A stretch of DNA of 64,000 nucleotides, from contig NZ_CP051488.1 of NCBI RefSeq assembly GCF_014490785.1, forward strand, positions 3,906,001 to 3,970,000, given 5' to 3'. The position numbers and the translations under genes are program-made. The notes beneath the pieces are model-generated. The model searched no databases. It was not told where the DNA came from and was given only the letters and a program-made list of their open reading frames with translations. This stretch comes from Kosakonia sp. SMBL-WEM22 (GTDB lineage Bacteria > Pseudomonadota > Gammaproteobacteria > Enterobacterales > Enterobacteriaceae). Of this stretch, positions 16,457-24,689 are shown in pieces. The first letter of the stretch is position 1. Each line of letters begins with the position of its first letter.

Positions 16457-16471
16457 TGTTATAACGTAACA
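16457..16471 (-). promoter_or_regulatory. Zur-like operator of the metal ABC operon
   Basis: TGTTATAACGTAACA is an inverted repeat (TGTTA/TAACA) matching at 13 of 15 positions the TGTTATA-N-TATAACA core of enterobacterial Zur boxes. It lies 15 bp before the small first gene and would overlap the -10 region, so zinc-loaded Zur should repress the operon. Confidence 0.7.
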
Positions 16472-16534
16472 ATAAGCTGTAGTGATAATGATGTAAATCG
16501 CGGAGCGTAACGGGAGTGCGTCGAAATGTTTCAA

Positions 16535-16554
16535 TCCCCTCCCGCAGGAGGGGA
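16535..16554 (-). terminator. Hairpin after mltB
   Basis: An 8-bp perfect stem TCCCCTCC/GGAGGGGA with a CGCA loop just beyond the mltB stop; the minus-strand continuation TTGAAACATTT is only weakly T-rich. Confidence 0.55.
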
Positions 16555-16561
16555 AAGCAAG

Positions 16562-17644
16562 TTACTGAATACGCGCCAGCGCAACCGCCTGGCCGAGCTG
16601 CCAGACCGCCATCGCGTAGTGGGTACTGTGGTTGTAGCGGGTGATGGTGTAGAAGTTTGGTAAACCGTACCAGTACTCATACCCGGTGCCAACATCAAGG
16701 CGCAGCAGGCTCGCCTGCTGATGATCGCCCAGCGGCTGCTGCGGTGTCAGACCCGCTGCCGCCAGTTGCCCAATGCTGTAATTGGTTTTGAAGCCATTCG
16801 CCAGACCCGGTGCCTGGCCGTTAGCCGGAACCGCAACCTGATCGCCCTTCACCCAGCCGTGCTGTTTGAAGTAGTTAGCCACGCTGCCAATCGCATCCAC
16901 CGGGTCCCACAGGTTGATATGGCCGTCGCCATTGAAGTCCACCGCGTACTGCTTATAGGAGGACGGCATAAACTGACCGTAGCCCATCGCACCGGCGAAA
17001 GAGCCTTTCAGCTCCAGCGGATCGTCGCTCTCGTCTCGCGCCATCAGCAGGAAGGTCTCCAGCTCGCTGGCGAAATAGTCTGCGCGGCGCGGGTAGTCAA
17101 AGGCCAGCGTCGCCAGCCCGTCGAGGATGCGGGTTTTGCCCATCACGCGGCCCCAGCGCGTCTCCACGCCGATAATGCCAACGATAATTTCCGGCGGTAC
17201 GCCGTAGACGCGCCACGCGCGGTCGAGGGCGTCCTGATACTGGTTCCAGAAAGCGACACCATTCTGCACGTTATCCGGCGTGATGAACTGCTTGCGGTAG
17301 CGCAGCCAGGCACCGTTTGGCCCGGTTGGGCCCGCGGTCGTCGGCGCCTGTTTGTCCATCAGGCGCAATACGTAATCAAGACGTTTGGCCTGCGAGAGGA
17401 TCTCATGCAGCTGCTGACGATCGAATCCATGCTTGCTCACCATCGCATCAATAAAGCGCTCTGCCGCCGGGTTATTGGCAAAGTCACCGCCGCTCATCAC
17501 CACCTCATGCTGCGGCTTAAGCAGAAAGCCACCGGATGGCGCGGGCGAAACGGTCTGGGGAGCTTCAGCGAGCGGGGGTTTACTGCTACAGGCACAGAGC
17601 ACAACAAACGCGGGCAATAACGCCGCGTAACAACGCTTCAACAT
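16562..17644 (-). CDS. mltB: Membrane-bound lytic murein transglycosylase B
   Basis: Outer-membrane lipoprotein that cleaves peptidoglycan between MurNAc and GlcNAc with 1,6-anhydro bond formation. 360 residues (E. coli 361). The lipoprotein signal ends LCAC with lipidated Cys19. The family 3 lytic transglycosylase domain has the catalytic Glu in IIGVETRWGRVMGKT near residue 163, and FAGAMGYGQFMPSSYKQYAVDFNGDG with an EF-hand-like Ca site near 240. Terminal YNHSTHYAMAVWQLG is typical. Divergent from srlA as in E. coli. Confidence 0.97.
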   Translation of the reverse strand: MLKRCYAALLPAFVVLCACSSKPPLAEAPQTVSPAPSGGFLLKPQHEVVMSGGDFANNPAAERFIDAMVSKHGFDRQQLHEILSQAKRLDYVLRLMDKQAPTTAGPTGPNGAWLRYRKQFITPDNVQNGVAFWNQYQDALDRAWRVYGVPPEIIVGIIGVETRWGRVMGKTRILDGLATLAFDYPRRADYFASELETFLLMARDESDDPLELKGSFAGAMGYGQFMPSSYKQYAVDFNGDGHINLWDPVDAIGSVANYFKQHGWVKGDQVAVPANGQAPGLANGFKTNYSIGQLAAAGLTPQQPLGDHQQASLLRLDVGTGYEYWYGLPNFYTITRYNHSTHYAMAVWQLGQAVALARIQ

Positions 17645-17825
17645 GGGATATCCACTTAAACGAATTCAGCCAGGGGGCAAGTATGGTAAAGCATTTCCCC
17701 GCCGACAAGGAAGCGCGGCATCACCTGCGTAGAGGATCGCATTTCCCCTGCATCTCCTCCCCTTTTCACTCATTTAAAACCGAAGCACCTCGCAAAAACT
17801 TTCAAAATGATCATTTTTTCTTTCA

Positions 17826-17872
17826 TATTGAGATCTAAATAACACATTAAGACCTTTCATCATGATTATGAT
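17826..17872 (+). promoter_or_regulatory. srl operon promoter with possible CRP site
   Basis: TATGAT (17867-17872) could be the -10; no good -35 is present, which suits a CRP-activated promoter. TTGAGATCTAAATAACACA (17828-17846) is a weak match to the CRP consensus and aligns with the E. coli srl site. The rest of 17645-17913 is the mltB leader and AT-rich spacer. Confidence 0.35.
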
Positions 17873-17913
17873 AGCGCCCGGTGACATAACAAAACCCCCT
17901 ACAGGAGAGAACA

Positions 17914-18474
17914 ATGGAAACCATCACGCATGGTGCCGAATGGTTCATCGGGCTGTTTCAGAAAGGCGGTGAGGTCTTTACCGGCATGGTGACCGGTATT
18001 CTGCCGCTGCTGATAAGCCTGCTGGTGATCATGAACGCGCTGATTAATTTTATTGGCCAACACCGCATCGAAAAACTTGCCCAGCGCTGCGCGGGCAACC
18101 CGCTCGCCCGTTACTTACTGCTGCCCTGCATCGGCACATTTGTGTTCTGTAACCCGATGACACTCAGCCTCGGGCGCTTTATGCCGGAGAGATACAAGCC
18201 GAGCTACTACGCTGCCGCCTCCTATAGCTGCCACTCGATGAACGGCCTCTTCCCGCATATCAACCCCGGCGAGCTGTTTGTCTACCTCGGTATTGCCAGC
18301 GGCCTTACTACGCTCGGCTTACCCCTCGGTCCGCTGGCGGTAAGCTACCTGCTGGTCGGCCTGGTCACCAACTTCTTCCGTGGCTGGGTGACCGATCTCA
18401 CCACCCGTATTTTTGAGCGAAAAATGGGTATCCAGCTTGCGCAAGAGGTTCACCTCGCGGGAGCAAAATCATGA
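17914..18474 (+). CDS. srlA: Glucitol/sorbitol PTS EIIC component SrlA
   Basis: 186-residue integral membrane part of the sorbitol phosphotransferase, forming the transport channel with SrlE. METITHGAEWFIGLFQKGGE onward is almost identical to E. coli SrlA. CIGTFVFCNPMTLSLGRFMP and SYSCHSMNGLFPHINPGELF are conserved. The ATG at 17914 follows CAGGAGAGAACA. First gene of srlAEBD-gutM-srlR-gutQ; its stop overlaps the srlE start by 4 bp. Confidence 0.97.
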   Translation: METITHGAEWFIGLFQKGGEVFTGMVTGILPLLISLLVIMNALINFIGQHRIEKLAQRCAGNPLARYLLLPCIGTFVFCNPMTLSLGRFMPERYKPSYYAAASYSCHSMNGLFPHINPGELFVYLGIASGLTTLGLPLGPLAVSYLLVGLVTNFFRGWVTDLTTRIFERKMGIQLAQEVHLAGAKS

Positions 18475-19430
18475 GTCGAATCATTATTGAAAAAGGCACC
18501 GGCGGCTGGGGCGGCCCGCTGGAGATCGATGCCAGCAGCGTGAAGAAGATCGTCTATATCACCGCCGGCACGCGCCCGGCAATCGTCGACAAACTGGCGC
18601 AGCTGACCGGCTGGCAGGCGGTGGACGGCTTTAAAGAGGGCGAACCGCCCGAAGAGGAGATCGGTGTAGCGGTGATTGACTGCGGTGGCACCCTGCGCTG
18701 TGGCATCTACCCCAAACGCCGTATTCCGACTGTCAATATTCATGCGACGGGCAAATCGGGGCCGCTGGCGCAATACATCCTTGAGGATATCTATGTCTCC
18801 GGCGTGAAGGAGGAGAACATCCAGCTGCAAGGTGACGCTCCGGCAGCCAGAGCGCCACAGCCGCGAGATTATGACACCACGAAAAAGATCACCGAACAGA
18901 GCGACGGCCTGCTGGCGAAAGTCGGCATGGGCATGGGCTCGGCGGTGGCGGTGCTGTTCCAGGCCGGACGCGACACCATTGATACAGTGCTGAAAACCAT
19001 CCTGCCGTTTATGGCCTTCGTCTCGGCGCTGATCGGCATCATCATGGCGTCCGGGCTGGGCGACTGGATCGCCCACGGCCTCGCGCCGCTGGCCAGCCAT
19101 CCGCTCGGGCTGGTGACGCTGGCGCTGATTTGCTCTTTCCCGCTGCTCTCGCCTTTCCTTGGCCCCGGCGCGGTTATCGCTCAGGTCATTGGCGTGCTGA
19201 TTGGCGTGCAGATCGGCCAGGGGCATATCCCTCCGCACCTTGCGCTGCCGGCTCTGTTCGCGATCAACGCGCAGGCCGCCTGCGACTTTATTCCCGTTGG
19301 CCTGTCGCTGGCGGAAGCTCGCCAGGAGACGGTACGCGTTGGCGTCCCTTCCGTACTGGTGAGCCGCTTTTTAACCGGTGCGCCAACGGTGCTGATCGCC
19401 TGGTTTGTCTCCGGTTTTATCTATCAATAA
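18471..19430 (+). CDS. srlE: Glucitol/sorbitol PTS EIIBC component SrlE
   Basis: 319 residues: a cytoplasmic EIIB part (residues about 1-120, phosphocysteine probably in VAVIDCGGTLRCGIYPKRR) and a membrane EIIC part with about four helices after residue 165. It phosphorylates sorbitol on entry to sorbitol-6-phosphate. Overlaps srlA at ATGA; srlB follows after 10 bp. High identity to E. coli SrlE. Confidence 0.97.
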   Translation: MSRIIIEKGTGGWGGPLEIDASSVKKIVYITAGTRPAIVDKLAQLTGWQAVDGFKEGEPPEEEIGVAVIDCGGTLRCGIYPKRRIPTVNIHATGKSGPLAQYILEDIYVSGVKEENIQLQGDAPAARAPQPRDYDTTKKITEQSDGLLAKVGMGMGSAVAVLFQAGRDTIDTVLKTILPFMAFVSALIGIIMASGLGDWIAHGLAPLASHPLGLVTLALICSFPLLSPFLGPGAVIAQVIGVLIGVQIGQGHIPPHLALPALFAINAQAACDFIPVGLSLAEARQETVRVGVPSVLVSRFLTGAPTVLIAWFVSGFIYQ

Positions 19431-19440
19431 GGGGTGATGT

Positions 19441-19803
19441 ATGACCGTTATCTATCAAACCACCATAACCGAAATTGGCGAAAGCGCACCGGAGGCGCTC
19501 AGCGACAACATGCTGATCACCTTCCGGGAGGGTGCGCCTGCCGATGTCGCCGAGTTCTGTTTTATCCATAACCACGGCCCGCTCTGCGGCGCGCTGCTGC
19601 CTGGCGCGCAGTTTACCCTCGGTGAAAAGCACTACCCCGTCACCGCCGTCGGCGAGGTCGCCGAGCAGAACTTGCGCGAGTTGGGCCATATCACCCTGCG
19701 TTTTGATGGACAGACGCAGGCAGAGTTTCCGGGCACGGTGCACGTCGCCGGCCCGGTACCGGACGCGGTAGCGCCGGGGTGCATTTTGAAATTTGTCGCT
19801 TAA
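19441..19803 (+). CDS. srlB: Glucitol/sorbitol PTS EIIA component SrlB
   Basis: 120-residue cytoplasmic phosphocarrier that accepts phosphate from HPr and passes it to SrlE. The phosphohistidine is most likely in FIHNHGPLCGALLPGA (residues about 37-52). The gene lies in tight operon order between srlE and srlD. Start ATG 19441 has GGGGTGATGT upstream. Confidence 0.95.
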   Translation: MTVIYQTTITEIGESAPEALSDNMLITFREGAPADVAEFCFIHNHGPLCGALLPGAQFTLGEKHYPVTAVGEVAEQNLRELGHITLRFDGQTQAEFPGTVHVAGPVPDAVAPGCILKFVA

Positions 19804-19820
19804 GGTCTAAGGAGAAGAGT

Positions 19821-20600
19821 ATGAAACAGGTTGCCGTTGTCATTGGTGGAGGGCAGACCCTCGGGGCGTTCCTCAGCCGTGGGCTTGCCGCAGAAGGGTA
19901 CCGCGTGGCGGTTGTCGATATTCAGAGTGATAAAGCGGCCACGGTCGCGAATGAGATCAACAGCGAGTATGGCGAAGGGATGGCCTATGGCTTTGGTGCC
20001 GACGCCACCAGCGAGCAGAGCGTGCTGGCGCTGGCGCGCGGCGTCGATGAGATTTTTGGCCGCGCCGATCTGCTGGTCTACAGCGCCGGGATCGCCAAAG
20101 CGGCGTTTATCAGCGACTTTGCACTGGGAGATTTTGACCGCTCGCTGCAGGTCAACCTGGTGGGTTATTTCCTCTGCGCCCGCGAGTTCGCCAAATTAAT
20201 GATTCGTGATGGCATCCAGGGGCGCATTATCCAGATCAACTCCAAGTCGGGCAAAGTGGGCAGCAAGCACAACTCCGGCTACAGCGCGGCAAAGTTCGGC
20301 GGCGTGGGGCTGACGCAATCTCTGGCGCTCGATCTGGCAGAGTATGGCATTACCGTGCACTCGCTGATGCTCGGCAACCTGCTGAAATCGCCCATGTTCC
20401 AGTCATTGATCCCGCAATACGCCAGCAAGCTTGGCATTCCGGCAGAGGAAGTGGAGCAGCATTACGTCGATAAAGTGCCGCTGAAGCGCGGCTGCGATTA
20501 TCAGGATGTGCTGAACGTGTTGATGTTCTACGCCAGCCCAAAAGCCTCCTACTGTACCGGTCAGTCAATCAACGTCACCGGCGGTCAGGTGATGTTCTGA
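19821..20600 (+). CDS. srlD: Sorbitol-6-phosphate 2-dehydrogenase SrlD
   Basis: NAD-dependent short-chain dehydrogenase that oxidises sorbitol-6-phosphate to fructose-6-phosphate. 259 residues from the ATG at 19821, selected for its AAGGAGAAGAGT ribosome site and the E. coli start MKQVAVVIGGGQTLG. Rossmann glycine motif GGGQTLG at residues 9-15, catalytic Tyr-Lys in SGYSAAKFGG near 153-157. A BIME lies between it and gutM. Confidence 0.97.
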   Translation: MKQVAVVIGGGQTLGAFLSRGLAAEGYRVAVVDIQSDKAATVANEINSEYGEGMAYGFGADATSEQSVLALARGVDEIFGRADLLVYSAGIAKAAFISDFALGDFDRSLQVNLVGYFLCAREFAKLMIRDGIQGRIIQINSKSGKVGSKHNSGYSAAKFGGVGLTQSLALDLAEYGITVHSLMLGNLLKSPMFQSLIPQYASKLGIPAEEVEQHYVDKVPLKRGCDYQDVLNVLMFYASPKASYCTGQSINVTGGQVMF

Positions 20601-20612
20601 TTCGGCACCAAC

Positions 20613-20780
20613 GCCTGATGGCGCTGCGCTTATCAGGCCTACAGGGTTCAGCAGTTTCTGTTGGCGTGGGTTTTCGTCGGCCCGATAAGGCGTTAGCCGC
20701 CATCCGGCAAACCGTGCGCACCAATGCCTGATGGCGCTGCGGTTTTGTAGGCCGGATAAGGCGCCAGCCGCCATCCGGCA
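20613..20780. repeat. BIME (four REP sequences) inside the srl operon
   Basis: Alternating REP units lie at about 20613-20642, 20676-20709, 20725-20745 and 20747-20780, with typical cores GCCTGATGGCGCTGCG and GGCCGGATAAGGCG. They fill the 238-bp gap between srlD and gutM and could protect the upstream mRNA from 3' exonucleases or attenuate transcription. Confidence 0.88.
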
Positions 20781-20838
20781 AACCGACCGCACAACTGCCT
20801 GATGCCGTTATGCGGTATCGCATTCAAAGGAGACACCG

Positions 20839-21198
20839 ATGGTTTCATCCCTTATCACACTCGCCGTCATCGCCTGGCTCAGCCAGCTGGCGCTCGGCGG
20901 CTGGCAAATCCGCCAGTTCAACAAAGCGTTCGACACACTCTGCCAGCGCGGGCGCGTCGGCGTTGGTCGCTCGGGCGGGCGCTTCAAACCGCGCGTGGTT
21001 CTGGCGGTGGCCTTCGATCAACACGATCGCGTCAGCGACACATTGCTCATGCGCGGCCTCACGGTTTTCGCCCGACCGACCAAAATCGAACGCTTAATCG
21101 GCGTAAAAAGAGAGGAATTAGAGCCCGATGTGATCTTTCCCCATGATCCCGGCTGTCAGAATGCTCTATCATTGGCGCTTAAAATGAAACATGGATAA
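20839..21198 (+). CDS. gutM: Glucitol operon activator GutM
   Basis: 119-residue activator of the srl/gut operon in E. coli. One N-terminal hydrophobic segment (SLITLAVIAWLSQLALGGW) precedes a polar domain; TKIERLIGVKREELEPDVIFP is conserved. It has an AAAGGAGACACCG ribosome site. Separated from srlD by a BIME and followed after 67 bp by the repressor gene srlR. Confidence 0.95.
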   Translation: MVSSLITLAVIAWLSQLALGGWQIRQFNKAFDTLCQRGRVGVGRSGGRFKPRVVLAVAFDQHDRVSDTLLMRGLTVFARPTKIERLIGVKREELEPDVIFPHDPGCQNALSLALKMKHG

Positions 21199-21265
21199 TT
21201 TCGTTGTGAACGCTAATAGCTTGCGAAATTATCATTTCGCAACGTAACGCAGGATAACTTCGCCT

Positions 21266-22039
21266 ATGAAACCACGTCAGCGTCAGGCGGCAATTCTTGA
21301 GCATCTGCAGAAGCAGGGAAAGTGTTCTGTTGAAGAGCTGGCACACCACTTCGACACCACAGGGACAACCATCCGCAAAGATCTGGTCGTGCTGGAGCAG
21401 TCTGGCGCGGTGATCCGCACCTACGGCGGAGTGGTGCTGAATAAAGATGAGGCCGATCCGCCCATCGATCACAAAACGTTGATCAACACCGTGCAGAAAG
21501 GGCTGATTGCCGAAGCGGCCGTCGGCTACATCCACGACGGCGACTCGATCATCCTCGATGCGGGCAGCACAGTGCTGCAAATGGTGCCGCTGCTCAGCCA
21601 CTTCAATAACATCACCGTGATGACCAACAGCCTGCATATCGTTAACGCCCTCTCTGAGCTGGATAACGAGCAGACCATCCTGATGCCCGGCGGGACATTC
21701 CGTAAAAAATCGGCCTCTTTCCATGGCCAGCTGGCGGAGAACGCCTTTGAGCAGTTCAGCTTCGACAAGCTGTTTATGGGCACCGACGGCATCGATCTCA
21801 ACGCCGGGGTAACCACCTTTAATGAGGTCTTCACCGTCAGTAAAGCGATGTGCAACGCTGCCCGCGAGGTGATCCTGATGGCGGACTCCTCCAAGTTTGG
21901 CCGTAAAAGCCCTAATATTGTTTGCAGCCTTGAAAGCGTCGATAAGCTGATTACCGACGCCGGGATCCCGCCGGATGTTCGCGCCGCGCTGGAAGAGAAA
22001 GGAATCGATGTGATTATTGCCGGAGAAGAAAATGCGTGA
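21266..22039 (+). CDS. srlR: DeoR-family repressor of the sorbitol operon SrlR
   Basis: 257 residues. The N-terminal DeoR helix-turn-helix (MKPRQRQAAILEHLQKQGK, then EELAHHFDTTGTTIRKDL) is followed by a sugar-phosphate sensing domain (GDSIILDAGSTVLQMVPLL near residue 90; GTDGIDLNAGVTTFNE near 172). It represses srl in the absence of sorbitol. The stop overlaps the gutQ start region by 8 bp. Confidence 0.96.
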   Translation: MKPRQRQAAILEHLQKQGKCSVEELAHHFDTTGTTIRKDLVVLEQSGAVIRTYGGVVLNKDEADPPIDHKTLINTVQKGLIAEAAVGYIHDGDSIILDAGSTVLQMVPLLSHFNNITVMTNSLHIVNALSELDNEQTILMPGGTFRKKSASFHGQLAENAFEQFSFDKLFMGTDGIDLNAGVTTFNEVFTVSKAMCNAAREVILMADSSKFGRKSPNIVCSLESVDKLITDAGIPPDVRAALEEKGIDVIIAGEENA

Positions 22040-22997
22040 CTCTTTTATTAACGCCGCACGCCAGGCGCTGCTGCTGGAGCTACAGGAAGCAAGCCGCCTG
22101 CCGGAGCGTCTCGGCGACGATTTCGTTCGCGCCGCTGAAACGGTGCTGAACTGCAAAGGCAAAGTGATTGTCTCCGGGATCGGTAAATCCGGGCATATCG
22201 GCAAGAAGATTGCCGCCACCTTTGCCAGCACCGGCACACCGGCCTTTTTTGTTCACCCGGCAGAGGCGCTGCACGGCGATCTCGGCATGATCGAGAGCCG
22301 CGACGTGATGCTGTTTATCTCCTACTCCGGCTCGGCAAAAGAGCTGGATCTGATCCTGCCGCGTCTCGACGAGAAAGCCGTCACGCTGCTGGCGATGACC
22401 GGTAAATCGCGTTCGCCGCTGGCGCTTGCTGCCCACGCGGTGCTGGATATCGCCGTTGAGCGCGAAGCCTGCCCGATGCATCTCGCTCCCACCTCCAGCA
22501 CCGTCAATACACTGATGATGGGCGATGCGCTGGCGATTGCAGTGATGCAGGCACGCGGCTTTGACGAAGAGGATTTTGCCCGCTCGCATCCGGCGGGCGC
22601 ACTGGGCGCACGGCTGTTGAACAAAGTGCATCATCTGATGCGCAAAGCAGACCAGGTGCCTCAGGTGATGCTGACCACCAGCGTGATGGATGCGATGCTG
22701 GAACTGAGCCGCACAGGGCTGGGCCTGGTGGCGGTCTGCGACGACAAGCGCCGCGTGCACGGCGTGTTTACCGATGGCGACCTGCGCCGCTGGCTGGTGG
22801 CGGGCGGTGCCTTAACCGCGGCGGTCAGCGAGGCAATGACGCCGGGCGGCATTACCCTTGAAGCCAGCAGCCGCGCGGTGGATGCCAAAGAGCGCCTGAT
22901 GCAGCGCAAAATCGCCGCCGCGCCGGTAGTGGATGATGCAGGTGAGCTGGTCGGTGCCATCAACCTGCAGGACTTCTACCAGGCCGGTATCCTTTAG
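22032..22997 (+). CDS. gutQ: Arabinose-5-phosphate isomerase GutQ
   Basis: Interconverts ribulose-5-phosphate and arabinose-5-phosphate, a second isozyme beside KdsD for LPS Kdo precursor supply. 321 residues from the ATG at 22032 (GGAG 6 nt upstream), the E. coli length. A SIS domain (VIVSGIGKSGHIGKKIA; FISYSGSAKELD; APTSSTVNTLMMGDALA) is followed by two CBS domains (GVFTDGDLRRWL; AAPVVDDAGELVGAINLQDF). Converges on norR with a 4-bp overlap of coding sequences. Confidence 0.96.
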   Translation: MRDSFINAARQALLLELQEASRLPERLGDDFVRAAETVLNCKGKVIVSGIGKSGHIGKKIAATFASTGTPAFFVHPAEALHGDLGMIESRDVMLFISYSGSAKELDLILPRLDEKAVTLLAMTGKSRSPLALAAHAVLDIAVEREACPMHLAPTSSTVNTLMMGDALAIAVMQARGFDEEDFARSHPAGALGARLLNKVHHLMRKADQVPQVMLTTSVMDAMLELSRTGLGLVAVCDDKRRVHGVFTDGDLRRWLVAGGALTAAVSEAMTPGGITLEASSRAVDAKERLMQRKIAAAPVVDDAGELVGAINLQDFYQAGIL

Positions 22998-24508
22998 TCC
23001 TTCAGCCCAAGACGCTTCGCCAGCCGGTGCAGGTTGGCGACGTCCATCTCCAGCGCTCTGGCGCAGGCAGCCCACTTACCGCCACTCTCCTCAAGTGCCC
23101 GGGAGATGAGTCTGCGCTGAAACGCCTCCGTCGCCTCGCGCAAGTTTTGCCCGCTTAAAGGCAAGGTGACCGGCTTTGCCTGCGGCGCAGGCTCATCGCT
23201 CAGAGCAAAGTGATGCGCTTCCAGCACGATCTCCCCGGCATGCCGCGCGCCGCGCGCCAGCACCACTGCGCGGTGGATGGCGTGCTCCAGCTCGCGCACG
23301 TTTCCTGGCCAGCCGTAGCGCTGCAAATGCCCGCGCGCAGCCTGGCTTAACGCTACACGTCCGAGACCGAAGCGCAGGCGACACTGCTCGCAAAAATAGC
23401 CCGCCAGCAGTACCACATCCCCGCCCCGCTCCCGCAGCGGCGGCACCAGTAAGGGAAAGACGCTCAGGCGGTGATAGAGGTCGGCACGAAATCGCCCGGC
23501 AACCACCTCTTCGCGCAGATTGCGGTTGGTGGCGGCCAGCACCCGCACATCGACACGATGGCTAAGGTCATCGCCGACGCGCTGAATATCGCCATACTGC
23601 AACACGCGCAGCAGCTTTGCCTGTAGCGACAGCGAAAGCTCGCCAATCTCATCAAGAAACAGCGTGCCGTTGTCGGCCATTTCAAACTTGCCGCTGCGGT
23701 TGCTGATGGCTCCGGTAAAGGCCCCTTTCACATGGCCGAAGAGTTCGCTCTCGGCGACGCTCTCCGGCAGCGCGGCGCAGTTGAGGTAGACCAGCGGCTT
23801 GTCGGCGCGCGGCGAGGCTTCGTGGATCGCCTTCGCCACCAGCTCCTTACCGGTGCCCGTTTCGCCGCCAATCAGCACATTGAGATCCGAAGGCGCTACA
23901 ATGGCGATCTCTTTTTTCAGCTGCACCATCTCTTGCGACAGGCCGATCATCTCGCTGCGCGTGACCTGCTCGAACGCCGCGGGCGCACCGGGCAGCATGT
24001 TCTGCCGCTCCAGCTCCTCAATCAGTAATGCATTATTGAGCGCGCCTGCCGCCAGCGCGGCGACCAGCCGCAGCTCCTCATCGCTGAAGGCGTCAAACTG
24101 ATCCGGCGACATGCCATCAAGCGTCAGCGCGCCAATCAGGTTTTGCCCGGCAAACAGCGGCAGGCCGACGCAGGCATGCACTTTGAGTTTCTCCTGGCCG
24201 GGGATCAGGCCATCGTAGGGATCGGGCAGATCGCTATCGGCAGGAAAGCGCACCACATCCCCGGCGCGGGCAATCGCCTCCAGCCTCGGGTGCCCCTCAA
24301 GGGCAAAGCGCCGCCCGAGCACATCCTGCGCCAGGCCATCGATCGCCAGCGGAGTAAACTGCCGCGCCTCGTAGCGCAGCAGCGCCGAAGCGTCGCACGC
24401 CAGCACCTGCCGTAGGGTGGTGATCAGCCGCTGAAAACGATCCGCGTGCCCGATCCCGCTCTGCAGCTCAATGGCGATGCCCGCCAGCACATTCAGGGAG
24501 AAACTCAT
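22994..24508 (-). CDS. norR: Nitric oxide-sensing sigma-54 activator NorR
   Basis: 504 residues from ATG 24508, chosen by homology to E. coli (MSFSLNVLAGIAIELQ). Domains: GAF with a mononuclear non-haem iron that binds NO (residues about 1-170), AAA+ (GGETGTGKE near 212; HVKGAFTGA near 262 for sigma-54 contact; DNGTLFLDEIGEL near 290), and a Fis-type helix-turn-helix at the end (KWAACARALEMDVANLHRLA). Activates the divergent norVW operon from three sites between the genes. It replaces Ser/Gly residues here and there but no key residue is lost. Confidence 0.97.
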   Translation of the reverse strand: MSFSLNVLAGIAIELQSGIGHADRFQRLITTLRQVLACDASALLRYEARQFTPLAIDGLAQDVLGRRFALEGHPRLEAIARAGDVVRFPADSDLPDPYDGLIPGQEKLKVHACVGLPLFAGQNLIGALTLDGMSPDQFDAFSDEELRLVAALAAGALNNALLIEELERQNMLPGAPAAFEQVTRSEMIGLSQEMVQLKKEIAIVAPSDLNVLIGGETGTGKELVAKAIHEASPRADKPLVYLNCAALPESVAESELFGHVKGAFTGAISNRSGKFEMADNGTLFLDEIGELSLSLQAKLLRVLQYGDIQRVGDDLSHRVDVRVLAATNRNLREEVVAGRFRADLYHRLSVFPLLVPPLRERGGDVVLLAGYFCEQCRLRFGLGRVALSQAARGHLQRYGWPGNVRELEHAIHRAVVLARGARHAGEIVLEAHHFALSDEPAPQAKPVTLPLSGQNLREATEAFQRRLISRALEESGGKWAACARALEMDVANLHRLAKRLGLKD

Positions 24509-24520
24509 TTTGACCTCACT

Positions 24521-24576
24521 GTCATTTTGACAATGCATGTTGTCATATTGACTGCTTTTATCATAGTCATAATGAC
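24521..24576 (+). promoter_or_regulatory. Three NorR binding sites
   Basis: GTCATTTTGAC (24521-24531), GTCATATTGAC (24542-24552) and GTCATAATGAC (24566-24576) each fit the NorR element GT-N7-AC with GTCA/TGAC arms. Three such sites are known to be needed for norV activation in E. coli; the first overlaps the norR leader. Confidence 0.93.
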
Positions 24577-24631
24577 ATTCTAATTTTCGATGGATTTAAA
24601 AAAATATATCAATATCAAAACGATAAAAAAC

Positions 24632-24646
24632 TGGCACGCCTCTTGA
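24632..24646 (+). promoter_or_regulatory. Sigma-54 promoter of norVW
   Basis: TGGCAC-GCCTC-TTGA matches the -24/-12 sigma-54 consensus (GG-N10-G followed by A instead of C), 44 bp before the norV start and 56 bp after the last NorR site. Confidence 0.85.
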
Positions 24647-24689
24647 TATAGCCCTGTATCACATTGAGAAACTGCACAGGATGACGATC

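Noticed and set aside
21179..22237. 352-codon minus-strand frame over srlR/gutQ
   Set aside because: Lies antisense to two well-identified genes and has no independent support.
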